From Nitrososphaeraceae archaeon (GTDB lineage Archaea > Thermoproteota > Nitrososphaeria > Nitrososphaerales > Nitrososphaeraceae), in NCBI GenBank assembly GCA_021155845.1, contig JAJNBK010000240.1, forward strand, positions 1 to 6,029: 6,029 nt of DNA. The letters are read 5' to 3'. Shown here piece after piece: positions 5,768-6,029 of the stretch (positions within the stretch are counted from its first letter, which is position 1; every line of letters starts with the position of its first letter). The position numbers and the translations under genes are program-made. Below the pieces are notes generated by a model. The model made no database searches, had not been told where the DNA came from, and was given only the letters and a program-made list of their open reading frames with translations.

Positions 5768-6029
5768 ATGAATTCTAAAAATATAGAAGATATTGTACAT
5801 CATTCCTATGCATCTAAACCAAAATATACTGAATTAATGCCAGGAGTTCCTGAAGACTATAAGCAGATCAATACTTTAGAAGATCTACTAAAGATCAATT
5901 ATAAACATGTTTCAGTTGAACAACAAATGCGGGGTAACCTCATCATAAGATTGAAAAAAGAGGAACATCCTTATTCTGGTATTATTGGTTATGAAGACGA
6001 TGTAATTCCTTCCGTAAATAGGTCAATTC
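5768..6029 (+). CDS. Probable MoxR/magnesium-chelatase-type AAA+ ATPase, N-terminal part
   Basis: ATG at 5768 opens 87 codons that run off the window. The visible part has a charged N-terminus with YTELMPGVPEDYKQINTLED (20-39), then NYKHVSVEQQMRGNLI, and ends in HPYSGIIGYEDDVIPSVNRS. The GIIGYEDDVIPSVNRSI segment resembles the strand-helix just before Walker A in MoxR/ChlI ATPases (IVGQEExxxALxxAL). Thaumarchaeal genomes carry a conserved protein of this kind, annotated as magnesium chelatase or MoxR-like; I recall its N-terminus as similar. Such ATPases usually work with a VWA-domain partner as chaperones for complex maturation. The nucleotide-binding motifs lie beyond the window edge, so the call is provisional. 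The TATA box at 5733 supports this start. Confidence 0.6.
   Translation, partial: MNSKNIEDIVHHSYASKPKYTELMPGVPEDYKQINTLEDLLKINYKHVSVEQQMRGNLIIRLKKEEHPYSGIIGYEDDVIPSVNRSI

Overview
The window looks like a stretch of an ammonia-oxidising archaeal chromosome (Nitrososphaeria/Thaumarchaeota). The low GC content and long gene-poor gaps suggest a Nitrososphaerales member of the Nitrosocosmicus type; the genus is a guess. The evidence is archaeal-type ribosomal proteins S13 and S4, an archaeal SUI1/aIF1 tail, non-ATG starts (GTG, TTG), TATA boxes close to start codons, and T-rich DNA around genes.

Layout from left to right. The last 27 codons of a SUI1 translation factor enter on the + strand (2-85). 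A 590-base gap follows, with only a weak small ORF and a TATG/TA microsatellite. An intact minus-strand glmS (676-2442) encodes the 588-residue enzyme that makes glucosamine-6-phosphate. From 2443 to 4216 no intact gene is visible. Read frame by frame, this stretch does hold debris: a 24-codon minus ORF resembling an ABC-permease N-terminus, a + strand remnant with a predicted helix-turn-helix-like segment and two frameshifts (2768-2991), a hairpin with a T-run (3501-3548), and a minus-strand pair made of a broken two-helix membrane protein overlapping a broken ribbon-helix-helix antitoxin-like gene (3580-4036).

The ribosomal block lies on the minus strand from 5253 to 4217, S13 then S4. S4 is intact. 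S13 is split: its N-terminal 91 codons end at a stop inside the conserved core, and the conserved C-terminus resumes immediately in the +1 frame, with about 25 family residues missing at the junction. The usual archaeal next gene, rps11, is not found after S4. A divergent AT-rich gap then leads to the first 87 codons of a probable MoxR/ChlI-type AAA+ ATPase on the + strand, with a clear TATA box and a very short leader.

The genes are housekeeping: translation, amino-sugar synthesis and a chaperone-like ATPase. I see no convincing new multi-gene system. The observations most worth checking are the broken S13 gene and the decayed membrane-protein/RHH pair. Both depend on frameshifts, so read-level confirmation of the indels comes first; intact glmS and S4 argue against generally poor sequence quality.
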